Positions 1 to 6,720 of a stretch of 64,000 nt of DNA are shown piece after piece. Where the stretch lies: contig DATGMP010000092.1 in the NCBI GenBank assembly GCA_035293565.1, positions 1 through 64,000 of the forward strand. Reading direction: 5' to 3'. Positions within the stretch are counted from its first letter, which is position 1, and the number at the start of each line of letters is the position of its first letter. The position numbers and the translations under genes were made by a program. The stretch is from DATGMP01 sp035293565 (GTDB lineage Bacteria; Pseudomonadota; Alphaproteobacteria; BOG-932; Roseiterribacteraceae). The notes beneath the pieces were generated by a model. That model saw only the letters and a list, made by a program, of their open reading frames with translations, ran no database searches and was not told the origin of the DNA.

Positions 1-1
1 G

Positions 2-343
2 CTCCAGGGCGTCAAGCATGGCAATGACGATCAGCGCAAGGGCGTCGACATCGTGCGCAAGGCGCTCGAATCCCCCGCCCGTCAGATCGCGACCAATGCC
101 GGCGTCGACGGCTCGATCGTGGTCGGCAAGCTCGTCGAGTCTCAGGATTACAATTGGGGCTATGACGCCCAGACCGGCGACTATCGCGACCTGGTGGCGG
201 CCGGCATCATCGATCCGACCAAGGTCGTGCGCACCGCGCTGCAGGACGCGTCCTCGGTCGCCGGCCTCATGATCACCACTGAGGCCATGGTCGCCGAAGC
301 GCCCAAGAAGGAAAGCCAGGCGCCGATGAACATGGCCGCCTGA
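2..343 (+). CDS. groEL: 60 kDa chaperonin GroEL, C-terminal part (5' end outside window)
   Basis: The last 113 codons of the group I chaperonin are present. The equatorial-domain end is plain: the stretch reading GYDAQTGDYRDLV, then GIIDPTKVVRTALQDA and SVAGLMITTEAMV, is diagnostic of GroEL. GroEL forms the two-ring cytoplasmic folding chamber with GroES. The tail after the last helix is short (APKKESQAPMNMAA) and has no Gly-Gly-Met repeats, although most bacterial GroELs end in such repeats. This suggests a secondary groEL copy, since alphaproteobacteria often carry several. A strong hairpin follows the stop. groES is presumably upstream of the window. Identification is certain; paralogue status is inferred. 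Confidence 0.97.
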   Translation, partial: LQGVKHGNDDQRKGVDIVRKALESPARQIATNAGVDGSIVVGKLVESQDYNWGYDAQTGDYRDLVAAGIIDPTKVVRTALQDASSVAGLMITTEAMVAEAPKKESQAPMNMAA

Positions 344-348
344 CGCGC

Positions 349-379
349 GGAGCCGGGCCGCAAGTAACGGCCCGGCTCC
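349..379 (+). terminator. Stem-loop terminator of groEL
   Basis: A perfect 12-bp inverted repeat (arms 349-360 and 368-379, all G/C except for one A/T pair) encloses a 7-nt loop. It starts five bases after the groEL stop codon. No strong T-run follows, so termination may be weak or factor-assisted, but position and stem strength make it the operon end. Confidence 0.75.
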
Positions 380-440
380 CATCTTGACGCGATCACCCGA
401 TTGCCTAAATCACATTCGCCCTGAGTTGGCGTGTGCTTGT

Positions 441-1146
441 CTTGGAAACGCGGCGGCGCTGCTGTTTCCGGTCGATTGGCCCGAGCCTTTTGGCCTCGTC
501 ATGATCGAGGCCATGGCCAACGGCACGCCGGTCGTCGCGTTCCGCCGCGGCTCGGTCCCGGAGATCGTCGATCAAGGCGTGAGCGGCCTCGTCGTCTCGA
601 ACTCGGACGAAGCGGTCGCCGCTCTTCCGCGGGCGGGCTGGGGGATCCGCACTCTCTCGGTCTCAGCGAAGCGGTACAATCCGATCTCATATCACAACGG
701 TTCCGTCTGGCCTCATGACAACGCGGTTATCGCGCTCGGCCTGGCCCGCTATGGCCTCATGGAGCCGGTGTCGCGGATTTTCAAAGGACTCTACGACGCG
801 GCGGCCTACATGGACTTGCGGCGCCTGCCGGAGCTGTTCTGCGGATTTTCTCGGCGGCAACGCAACGGGCCTACGCTCTATCCAGTCGCTTGCGCCCCGG
901 CAGGCATGGGCGACCGCCGCCCTCTTCGCTCTCCTGCAGGCCAGCCTCGGGCTTGCGATCAAAAGCCGGTCGGGCGAGATCCGGCTTAACCGTCCGATCC
1001 TGCCGGAATTCTTGACCGAGCTCCGGATTCGCAATCTCGCGCTGACCGGCGGACAAGCGGATTTGCTGCTGCGCCGGTTCGGCGGGGAGGTGGCGGTGAC
1101 TGTCGCGCGGCGAATCGGGGACGTGCAGGTCGTCGCGCAACGTTGA
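441..1146 (+). pseudogene. Chimeric remnant: glycosyltransferase family 4 C-terminus joined to amylo-alpha-1,6-glucosidase C-terminus, frameshifted
   Basis: From about 441 to 632 the translation matches the C-terminal nucleotide-sugar site of GT4 glycosyltransferases (AALLFPVDWPEPFGL, then IEAMANGTPVVAFRRGSVPE). At about 636 it changes without a frame change into the C-terminal domain of a glycogen-debranching-type glucosidase (RYNPISYHNGSVWPHDNA, then YMDLRRLPELFCGF). Near 895-901 the homology leaves this frame after PVACAP and continues one frame over as QAWATAALFALLQASLGL to a stop at 1146, as if one base had been inserted. The first domain lacks most of its N-terminus and has no start codon of its own. 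In relatives a GT4 gene commonly precedes the glucosidase gene, so one internal deletion plus a frameshift explains everything. Not functional. Confidence 0.85.
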
Positions 1147-1534
1147 CGCGCGACCGTACTTCCCTTGGCGCCTTCAGGCAGAATGCAGTCCACGACCTCG
1201 TCGGAAAGCAAGCGTCGCTTGCTGAGCAAATGCCTATCAAATCCAGGTCAAGAACGTCGACCGGACACTCGCCTTTCTGGACAGTGACGATGCGGGAGAG
1301 ATCGATAAATTCGATTTCATCGATAATCGAAAGACCATCTGTATTGTGCCACGAATTCGCCACATTCGCTTCTAGATACCCAATTCAGGAACGCGTCGCG
1401 GATCGCGATGTTGTGATTAAGTGGAAGATTTTTTCTGATCTCGGCCGAGGTCGGACGACGAAACGGATGGTCTGGACGCGCGCAGAGTCCACAGCTGCGG
1501 CGCGGTTTCGGACCTCAAGCAAGAGGGCGTCGTC
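1147..1534. other. Intergenic region with no recognisable gene
   Basis: These 388 bases lie between the glucosidase remnant and the Crp/Fnr gene. The only protein-like stretch is an open frame at 1226-1375 on the plus strand, about 49 residues ending PRIRHIRF, without a start codon; it may be another decayed remnant. An overlapping minus-strand frame starting at 1363 is equally unconvincing. I see no clear promoter hexamers, hairpin or repeat. Confidence 0.4.
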
Positions 1535-2290
1535 ATGCCGGAGGTATTGTTCGAATCGAATAAGCTGCTGTCCAGCATTGATCTCTTTGGGCGGACGAGG
1601 CTCCTGCCGCAGGTTCAACAATTCGAGCTCAGGCGGGGCCGAGTGCTGCACGAGCCGGGGCAGCCGGCCGATCGCGTTTATTTTCCGCTCAGCGGTCTCG
1701 TCGCGATATTCTCCGGGACAGTCGACGGTGAGATCGTGCAGACCGGCACGATCGGCTACGAAGGCGCGATTGGCGTATTCGAGCCGCTCGGCAGCGGCCA
1801 GTTTCTTTCTCATGGGCTTGTTCAAGTTCCCGGGGCAGCCATACGGTTGAGCGGCGCCACGTTTCGCGGCCTTCTTGAATCCAGCCCTCCGTTCCGTGCG
1901 ACGATCGAACGATACCGGGAAATGCTGCTGAGCGAGACGCGGCAAGCCATCGTCTGCGCGGCCCTGCATCCTGTGCAGAAGCGGCTCGTGCGATTCATCC
2001 TCGATGCCCTGGAACGAAGCGGTCTCAAGGAAACCCTTCCTTTGACCCAAGAGTCCCTTGGTCAAGCATTGGGTACACAGCGAACGACGGTCGCGGCCGC
2101 GCTTTCCAAATTGCAGCAGGCGGGAGTCATTCGAAACAGAAGGGGCGCGATCGAAGTGCTGGACGGAGCGGCGCTCGAGCGGCTGGCGTGCAGCTGCCGG
2201 CGCACGCTTCAGCTCGCCCGAGCCGAGGGTTCAGCCGAAAGCCCAGGCATGGCCGCGAACGCGGCGAAAACCTATTCGAGAGCTTCCTAG
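1535..2290 (+). CDS. Crp/Fnr-family transcriptional regulator
   Basis: This is a 251-residue protein. Residues ~25-130 form a cyclic-nucleotide-binding-type beta-roll (GRVLHEPGQPADRVYFPLSG). A dimerisation helix follows, then a C-terminal Crp-type winged helix-turn-helix at ~165-215 (LTQESLGQALGTQRTTVAAA). No N-terminal cysteine cluster is present, so it is not an FNR-type iron-sulfur sensor; the ligand is unknown. The extra C-terminal tail is rich in Ala and Ser. It stands alone, convergent with the histidine kinase gene at 2375. The ATG is weakly preceded by a GAGGG motif. The family call is firm, the target unknown. Confidence 0.88.
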   Translation: MPEVLFESNKLLSSIDLFGRTRLLPQVQQFELRRGRVLHEPGQPADRVYFPLSGLVAIFSGTVDGEIVQTGTIGYEGAIGVFEPLGSGQFLSHGLVQVPGAAIRLSGATFRGLLESSPPFRATIERYREMLLSETRQAIVCAALHPVQKRLVRFILDALERSGLKETLPLTQESLGQALGTQRTTVAAALSKLQQAGVIRNRRGAIEVLDGAALERLACSCRRTLQLARAEGSAESPGMAANAAKTYSRAS

Positions 2291-2374
2291 ACCAGACAGT
2301 GGCTATGCCGAACTTCGGGGCGGGGCTGCCCTGCTCCAGCTTCGCCGCTTAAGGTGTCGATCCGCGCTTTGGCG

Positions 2375-4219
2375 TCAGGCACCTCGGCCGATCTCGAGCT
2401 CATAAAGCGTCAGAAGGAGGCGCTGCGCGTCAAAGGGCTTCTCGAGGATCCGGATGCGCGGATCGTGCGCCAAGGCCGCTTGCTCGCGCATGTCTGCGTA
2501 TCCCGTCGAGAGCAGGATCGGGAGATCAGGCCGCTGGGCGCGGAAATCCTCGACCAGGCGATCGCCCCGGCCGTCCGGCAACCCGACGTCAATAATCGCC
2601 GCGTCGATCCCGTCAGGCTGATCGCGGAACTTGGAGATGGCTTCGCTGGCCGTCGCAGCTTCTTCGACATGGCAACCGGAATCGACGAGCGCCTCGGCCA
2701 TCGTCATCCGGACCAGGGCCTCGTCCTCGATTATCAGTATCCGCAGCGGCTTCTCTACCCTTGCAAGCGCTGTGCGGACCTTGACGCCTAGCTCCTCTCG
2801 GGTGAACGGCTTGGGCAACAGCTGGAGGTTCGGATCGAGCCTGCCGTCGCGGAGGAGGGCCCCGGCGTAAGCAGTGGTCATCAACGCGCGCAAGCCCGGC
2901 CGGCGCAGTCGCCCCGCCGCAGCCAATTGCCTTCCGTTCATGCCGCCTGGAAGACCGATATCGGTGAATAACAGCTCGATCTCCGGACGTTCATCGATCA
3001 AACGAAGGGCCGAAGCCGCGTCTCGCGCTTCATGAACGCAATATCCCTGTTCCGTCAGCGCCTCCACGGCATACCGCCTCACCGCGTCCTCATCATCGAC
3101 GACGAGGACGGTCGCGCCGCGGCGCGCGAAATCTTGCGCCGGTTCGCTCTCTGCGGAAGGAGGCGGCAACCGAGGCAGCCGAAGCGTTACGGTCGTTCCG
3201 GCCCCCGGCGCGCTTTCAATGTCCACGCTCCCGCCGGATTGCTTCACGAAGCCGTAGACTTGAGGAAGTCCGAGGCCAGTCCCCTTTCCAACATCCTTCG
3301 TGGTGAAGAAGGGTTCGAAGGCGCGCGCGATAACCTCCTTGGTCATTCCGACGCCGCTGTCGGACACGCGGATTTCGATGCAATCTTCGCTCGCCCCGCC
3401 TTGCTGCGGGTCCTGCCAGACCGCGTCTCTGGTCTCGATAATCAGACATCCGCCTTCCGGCATGGCGTCGCGGGCGTTGACCGCCAGATTGAGGATGGCA
3501 GCCTCAAGCTGCGTCGGATCGATGAAGGTGTGGAGAGGCCGTTCGCTCAAGACTGCTCGAATTTGTATCTTCTCGCCAAGCGTTCGGCGCAGAAGGTCCG
3601 ACATCCCGTCGACCAGCTTGTTGACTTCCAGCGTCTTGGGCTCCAGTGGCTGGCGCCGCACGAACGCCAGCAAGCGCTGCGTGAGGCTCGTTGCCCGTTG
3701 GGCTCCTTCGATCGCGTGCTCCACCGCCCGGGTCAGCTTGGGGTTCGCGCCGGCGGCGCCCGTCTCGCGCTGAACGGTCGCGAGATTGCCCAGGATAATC
3801 GTCAGCAGATTGTTGAAATCGTGAGCGATTCCGGCGGTCAGCGTGCCGATCGATTCCAGTTTCTGCACGTCTCGCAATCGCGTTTCCATCTCCTTGCGCG
3901 CGGATATGTCTCTCAACGTCGCCAGCAGGGCGGGGCGGCCCTGCCAACTCGTCCCGGCGACCCGCATCTCCGCGTCGATTTGGCTTCCGCCCGGACGGAG
4001 AATTGCGATCTCGGTCGTCTCTCCGACGACGAGCGGCACGCCGATCGAAGTGCCGAGCAGAGCATCCGCTTTCCTGCCGAAGGTGCGAAAGGCGGCTGGG
4101 TTCGCGAACACAATGACTCCTTGGTCGTCGACCACGAGGATCCCGTCGGCGTTTTGCTCGACCAGGAGCCGAAAGTCGGCGCCTTCCAGCAGCTGCGTGA
4201 GGTCGCTTTCGGCGCTCAT
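2375..4219 (-). CDS. PAS-containing hybrid histidine kinase with two receiver domains
   Basis: A 614-residue cytoplasmic kinase without membrane segments. In order it has a PAS domain (~15-110), a dimerisation/phosphoacceptor helix with the H box GIAHDFNNLL (His133), an N box near 244-257, G1 DSGVGM, F box FEPFFTTK and G2 GKGTGLGLPQ (287-320), and two receivers with Asp420 and Asp544 as phosphoacceptors. It is the third gene after kaiB and kaiC, 27 bp behind kaiC, so it is very likely cotranscribed. By analogy with SasA/CikA and the kinases beside non-cyanobacterial kai genes, it may read or reset the KaiBC state; that role is inferred. The stacked receivers suggest a phosphorelay, and no Hpt domain is present here. 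Confidence 0.92.
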   Translation of the reverse strand: MSAESDLTQLLEGADFRLLVEQNADGILVVDDQGVIVFANPAAFRTFGRKADALLGTSIGVPLVVGETTEIAILRPGGSQIDAEMRVAGTSWQGRPALLATLRDISARKEMETRLRDVQKLESIGTLTAGIAHDFNNLLTIILGNLATVQRETGAAGANPKLTRAVEHAIEGAQRATSLTQRLLAFVRRQPLEPKTLEVNKLVDGMSDLLRRTLGEKIQIRAVLSERPLHTFIDPTQLEAAILNLAVNARDAMPEGGCLIIETRDAVWQDPQQGGASEDCIEIRVSDSGVGMTKEVIARAFEPFFTTKDVGKGTGLGLPQVYGFVKQSGGSVDIESAPGAGTTVTLRLPRLPPPSAESEPAQDFARRGATVLVVDDEDAVRRYAVEALTEQGYCVHEARDAASALRLIDERPEIELLFTDIGLPGGMNGRQLAAAGRLRRPGLRALMTTAYAGALLRDGRLDPNLQLLPKPFTREELGVKVRTALARVEKPLRILIIEDEALVRMTMAEALVDSGCHVEEAATASEAISKFRDQPDGIDAAIIDVGLPDGRGDRLVEDFRAQRPDLPILLSTGYADMREQAALAHDPRIRILEKPFDAQRLLLTLYELEIGRGA

Positions 4220-4246
4220 AAGGGGCGTGTCGTGCCGGACAAGACG

Positions 4247-5734
4247 TTACGCCAGACCATGAGGCGCGTGGGAGAAAACGTCGGGCGCCGTCTCGAAGGC
4301 CGGCCCCAGGTGCATGCCGGCGCCGTCGATCGTGAATTTGCGGATCTCCTTGGAATGCTCGCTGCCGCGCATCTTCAGGACCATCAGTCCGCGATGCATC
4401 GTCTGGCGCTCTTGGACGTAGCGCAGCAGGATGATGGAATCGGTCAATGTCGAGATATGCTGCTCGCTCGCGCTTTCGCCCCCGACCAGCGATTTGCTGG
4501 TGGCCGTGCAGAGGCCGGCGATTTCCCGCTTCTTGATAAAAGACGTCAAGCTGATGAGAAATTCGCGAAAGCCGGACTCCGGCGCGATCCTCTCGAGCGC
4601 GGAGACGCTGTCGACGGCGATGCGATTCGGAGCGAACGCGTCGACCAGGGTTTGAATGGTGAGAAGATGGTCCGGAAGGCTTTGCGCTTCCGGGTATAGG
4701 CAGATAATCTTAAGGTTGCCGTCGCTTTCCATCCGCTCGAAGTCGACGCCCCATCCGCGGGCGTTCCGAAACAGCTGACCGCGGCTCTCCTCGTACCCGA
4801 CCAGCAAGGCTTTCTCCCCAGCCGCGACGCCGCCGGCCAGGAAGTTCGTCACGAGCAGCGTCTTTCCCGTTCCCGTGGCGCCGCTGACGAGAGTTACGCT
4901 GTCCCGGAAAAAACCCCCGCCGCACATGTCGTCGATTTCGGGGTTGCCGCTCGTCACGCGCGTAGTGCTGGACTTCTGTTCCAGCCGCAAGGAGGATAGC
5001 GGGACCGCGACGATCCCTTGGCCGCCCATCAGGGTGAACGGGGTCTCGCCCTCGGCGTGATGGCTGCCGCGCATCTTGAGGACCTCGATCGTTCGCCGCC
5101 GCTTCTCCCGATGGAGCACGTTCCGGAGAATGACCACGTTGTCGGCGACGAACTCTTCCATTCGGTGGCGCGCGATCTCGCCATACTCGGCATTCCGCTC
5201 GGCGGTCATCAGCACGGTCAGGCCGGCCTGCTTGAGCCCCATGCAGATCCGGAACAGCTCCCGCCGCAGCAACATCGGATCCGCCACGAAGTGATCGAAC
5301 AGCTGAGCGAGAGAATCGAGCACGACGCGCTTGGCGTTGACTGCCTCGGCCGCATGACGGATGCGCGCGACCAGGGCGCCCAGATCGAATTCGCCCATGA
5401 CCAGCTCCTCGTCGTCGCGCGGGCTGGCGTCGACGAACGCAAGACGCTTCTCCTTTCGCCAGGCGGCGAGGTCCCAGCCGAAGCTCCGCATGTTGCTCTC
5501 AATGTCGCGAGGGGCTTCCTCGAAAGTGACGAAGACGCCGTTCTCCCCATAGTGCGTGATTCCATGAGCGAGGAACTGGGTCGCGAAGACCGTCTTTCCG
5601 CTTCCCGGAGTTCCGCCGACCATGGTGACGCGTCCGCGCGGCAGCCCGCCCATCACCAGCTCATCGAAGGCTTCCACGCCCGTCTTGACGCGCTCCAGGA
5701 TGCCGGCGACTTCAGAGTCCGCTTCTTCGCTCAT
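4247..5734 (-). CDS. kaiC: KaiC-like circadian-clock-type ATPase/autokinase
   Basis: A 495-residue protein with two RecA-like domains. Walker A motifs are GGTPGSGKT (~41-48) and SGATGTGKT (~284-292), and catalytic glutamate pairs lie in FEEAPRD (72-73) and YEESRGQ (315-316). In the second domain the sequence HISTLTDSIILL carries Ser428-Thr429 at the place of the two phosphorylation sites of cyanobacterial KaiC (Ser431/Thr432). The family hexamerises, hydrolyses ATP slowly and autophosphorylates. The start at 5734 was chosen because it overlaps the kaiB stop as ATGA and has GAGGAG upstream; a longer frame to 5914 lies inside kaiB. No kaiA is present, as usual outside cyanobacteria. Family certain, timing function inferred. 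Confidence 0.95.
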   Translation of the reverse strand: MSEEADSEVAGILERVKTGVEAFDELVMGGLPRGRVTMVGGTPGSGKTVFATQFLAHGITHYGENGVFVTFEEAPRDIESNMRSFGWDLAAWRKEKRLAFVDASPRDDEELVMGEFDLGALVARIRHAAEAVNAKRVVLDSLAQLFDHFVADPMLLRRELFRICMGLKQAGLTVLMTAERNAEYGEIARHRMEEFVADNVVILRNVLHREKRRRTIEVLKMRGSHHAEGETPFTLMGGQGIVAVPLSSLRLEQKSSTTRVTSGNPEIDDMCGGGFFRDSVTLVSGATGTGKTLLVTNFLAGGVAAGEKALLVGYEESRGQLFRNARGWGVDFERMESDGNLKIICLYPEAQSLPDHLLTIQTLVDAFAPNRIAVDSVSALERIAPESGFREFLISLTSFIKKREIAGLCTATSKSLVGGESASEQHISTLTDSIILLRYVQERQTMHRGLMVLKMRGSEHSKEIRKFTIDGAGMHLGPAFETAPDVFSHAPHGLA

Positions 5735-6018
5735 GTTCCATCGCTCCTCGGTTCGATCTCCAAGAAGGCCAACACCCGGTCGGGATCGCTGAGATCGCCC
5801 ACGATCCGCCGGGCGCGCGCCTCGCCGGCGCGCAGCAGGGTCGGAGTAGCGAGGATGCCCGCCTCCTCCGCCCGATGGGGCGCTTCCAGGACGTCGATGA
5901 TTTCGATGAGCCAATCGCCCAGCTGGAGAACGGACTCAAGCCGGGCCAGGTTCGCCCGGGCCCGCTGCGAACTCGCCGAATTGCCCGATATGAACAGCCG
6001 CAGCGCACGTTCAGCCAT
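5731..6018 (-). CDS. kaiB: KaiB-like protein, thioredoxin-fold clock component
   Basis: A 95-residue protein of normal KaiB length. RALRLFISGNSASSQRA is the N-terminal beta-alpha start of KaiB, followed by LIEIIDVLEAPHRAEEAGI and the conserved ATPTLLR turn. KaiB changes fold when it binds the phosphorylated KaiC ring. The ATG at 6018 is preferred to upstream in-frame codons because the KaiB homology begins there. The stop overlaps the kaiC start (ATGA), so translation is probably coupled. Being the first gene, it puts the operon promoter in the 6019-6328 gap. Confidence 0.92.
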   Translation of the reverse strand: MAERALRLFISGNSASSQRARANLARLESVLQLGDWLIEIIDVLEAPHRAEEAGILATPTLLRAGEARARRIVGDLSDPDRVLAFLEIEPRSDGT

Positions 6019-6328
6019 GATCGGGTCCGGGGAAAGCGTCCGCGCCATCGGCGCGGCGATGGCGATCACAGGTAGAATATCGAACGCTCGCCGCAGGCAT
6101 GGCCCGACCTCCCGGAAAGGGTCGGTTAATAGCAAAGGAATTCGGTCGGTTCTGTCGCAAACCCTACAATTCCCCGCCTGGCGTTCAGGGCATTCGGAAG
6201 TTGGCGGCCGCCGCCTTGCCTCCGAACATTTCATGAACTTCCAAAATTCCCTTTAGGGACTACACTCCGGGGGTATAATCGTCGGTCAGTATACTTCTCG
6301 ACACCGGCCCAAAAGGAATTGGGATCAA
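6019..6328. other. Divergent promoter region between kaiB and the response regulator
   Basis: These 310 bases separate two divergent units and must hold both promoters. The half near the response regulator is comparatively A/T-rich and carries a perfect TATAAT (6274-6279). The kaiB-proximal half has an in-frame extension of kaiB without KaiB homology. No long hairpin or repeat is visible. Confidence 0.5.
6274..6279 (+). promoter_or_regulatory. Candidate -10 element of the response-regulator promoter
   Basis: TATAAT matches the sigma-70 -10 consensus exactly, about 50 bases before the ATG at 6329. The -35 position holds only a weak match (CTTTAG). The short leader contains an AAGGAATT ribosome-binding stretch. 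Confidence 0.45.
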
Positions 6329-6712
6329 ATGAGTTCCGGCAAATCCATCGTTGCGGCCGACGATCTGGTTGAAAACAGGCTCTTAGTCAAAGGTATCCTT
6401 GAGCAGGCCGGCTATGTCGTCTTTGCCGCGGTCGATGGAGCGGATTGCCTGTCGATCTTGAGCCGGGTGGTGCCCAGACTTGTCCTGCTCGATATCCAAA
6501 TGCCGGACATCAGCGGTTTTGAGGTTTGCCGGAGAATTCGCCTTAATCCGTCGTTCGCGCATGTCCCAATCGTGTTTCTCACAGCTTGCAAGACGATGGA
6601 TGAAGTACAGGAGGGTATTGCTGCGGGCGGGAACGACTTTGTCCTGAAGCCGATCAGGGAAGAGATGCTGCTCGAGCGAGTCAAGCACTGGACGAGCCGG
6701 GTTGTTCGCTAG
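6329..6712 (+). CDS. Single-domain response regulator (CheY-like)
   Basis: A 127-residue stand-alone receiver. The acidic pocket is present (DD at 11-12 after IVAA), the phosphoacceptor is Asp55 in LVLLDIQMP, the switch threonine is Thr85 in VFLTA, and Lys107 lies in VLKPI. There is no output domain, so it acts by protein-protein contact or as a phosphate shuttle or sink. It diverges from the kaiBC-kinase operon and converges with the large hybrid kinase at 6721, so either kinase could be its partner. An AAGGAATT stretch sits ahead of the ATG. Confidence 0.93.
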   Translation: MSSGKSIVAADDLVENRLLVKGILEQAGYVVFAAVDGADCLSILSRVVPRLVLLDIQMPDISGFEVCRRIRLNPSFAHVPIVFLTACKTMDEVQEGIAAGGNDFVLKPIREEMLLERVKHWTSRVVR

Positions 6713-6720
6713 CGGTTACC

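Noticed and set aside
1226..1375. A protein-like 49-codon stretch ending PRIRHIRF
   Set aside because: It has no start codon or family match; noted only as a possible decayed remnant in the intergenic entry.
3032..4699. A 555-codon plus-strand frame over the kaiC and kinase genes
   Set aside because: It lies antisense to two clear genes and shows no family motif.
6019..6328. A general-stress (EcfG-type) promoter, GGAAC-N16/17-CGTT, before kaiB
   Set aside because: I found only partial matches (GGAAG, GGAAT) without a properly spaced second box.
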